Part shown: piece by piece, positions 5,535 through 5,617 of the stretch | How the letters are laid out: each line of letters opens with the position of its first letter | How positions within the stretch are numbered: the stretch's first letter is position 1 | Source of the DNA: Planctomycetota bacterium | GTDB lineage: Bacteria; Planctomycetota; Phycisphaerae; WQYP01 | Reading direction: 5' to 3' | Length of the DNA stretch: 5,617 nucleotides | Assembly (NCBI GenBank): GCA_021795535.1 | Contig: JAJYPG010000113.1 | Coordinates: forward strand, 1 to 5,617 | The notes under the pieces: model-generated | The model's input: the letters and a program-made list of their open reading frames with translations, nothing else | What the model was told of the DNA's origin: nothing | The model's database searches: none | Program-made: the position numbers and the translations under genes

Positions 5535-5617
5535 TCGCGCTCTTACCGAACCGTTGACTGATCGCATCGGCTACGGTATCCAGACGTTGTTGTTTTTCTC
5601 GGTCAGGATCGGCGAAA
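5509..5617 (-). CDS. dinB: Y-family DNA polymerase (Pol IV/DinB type), C-terminal end only
   Basis: The minus strand enters from the right edge with 35 codons and ends in TAA at 5511-5509. The peptide has the pattern FADPDREKQQRLD...ADAI..RFG..AIKRG..L. It matches the C-terminal tail of many bacterial Pol IV-type translesion polymerases: an LF-D-P-x-R-E-K start, an LD-x3-D-x-I helix, then RFG-x2-AI-x-RG before the stop. The tail follows the little-finger domain. The catalytic palm with its acidic residues lies outside the window, so activity and exact subfamily (DinB versus ImuB-like) cannot be checked, and the symbol is tentative. The gene converges on the GIY-YIG remnant, whose last 26 bases it overlaps. 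No clear terminator is visible after its stop. Confidence 0.62.
   Translation of the reverse strand, partial: FADPDREKQQRLDTVADAISQRFGKSAIKRGGSLK

Overview
The window reads as a moderately GC-rich bacterial chromosome segment. The closest fit I can suggest is Planctomycetota or a related group. That rests on the style of the ABC-2 proteins (an ATPase with a GYMPD loop and a permease made of two fused halves, next to a large exported protein) and on the C-terminal style of the Y-family polymerase. It is an inference from family memory, not a measured placement.

Layout. Most of the window (1-4860) is one minus-strand cluster, transcribed from right to left. First comes a 765-residue exported, membrane-anchored protein of unknown function (4860-2563). 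After a 55-bp gap follows an ABC-2 type ATPase (2507-1509). The ATPase stop overlaps the start of a double-length ABC-2 permease by four bases (ATGA); the permease begins at 1512 and runs off the left edge after 504 residues. All three have Shine-Dalgarno sequences and probably form one operon. The likely product is an ABC-2 transporter (ATPase plus fused permease) working with an extracytoplasmic partner. Its substrate cannot be read from the sequence.

Region 4861-5221 has no convincing gene. It holds a possible minus-strand promoter for the operon, a good plus-strand promoter for the tRNA, and several short inverted and direct repeats. These include two CGCCA-N7-TGGCG dyads and a pair of mutually exclusive hairpins in what would be the operon leader.

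The right end carries a clean tRNA-Asn(GTT) gene (5222-5293, plus strand). Two bases later begins a decayed or truncated GIY-YIG endonuclease reading frame. Facing it on the minus strand are the last 35 codons of a Y-family DNA polymerase (DinB/Pol IV type), which enters from the right edge. The tRNA and GIY-YIG remnant together look like an old insertion scar, but no attachment-site duplication is visible.

I found no CRISPR array, transposase, rRNA or clear rho-independent terminator.
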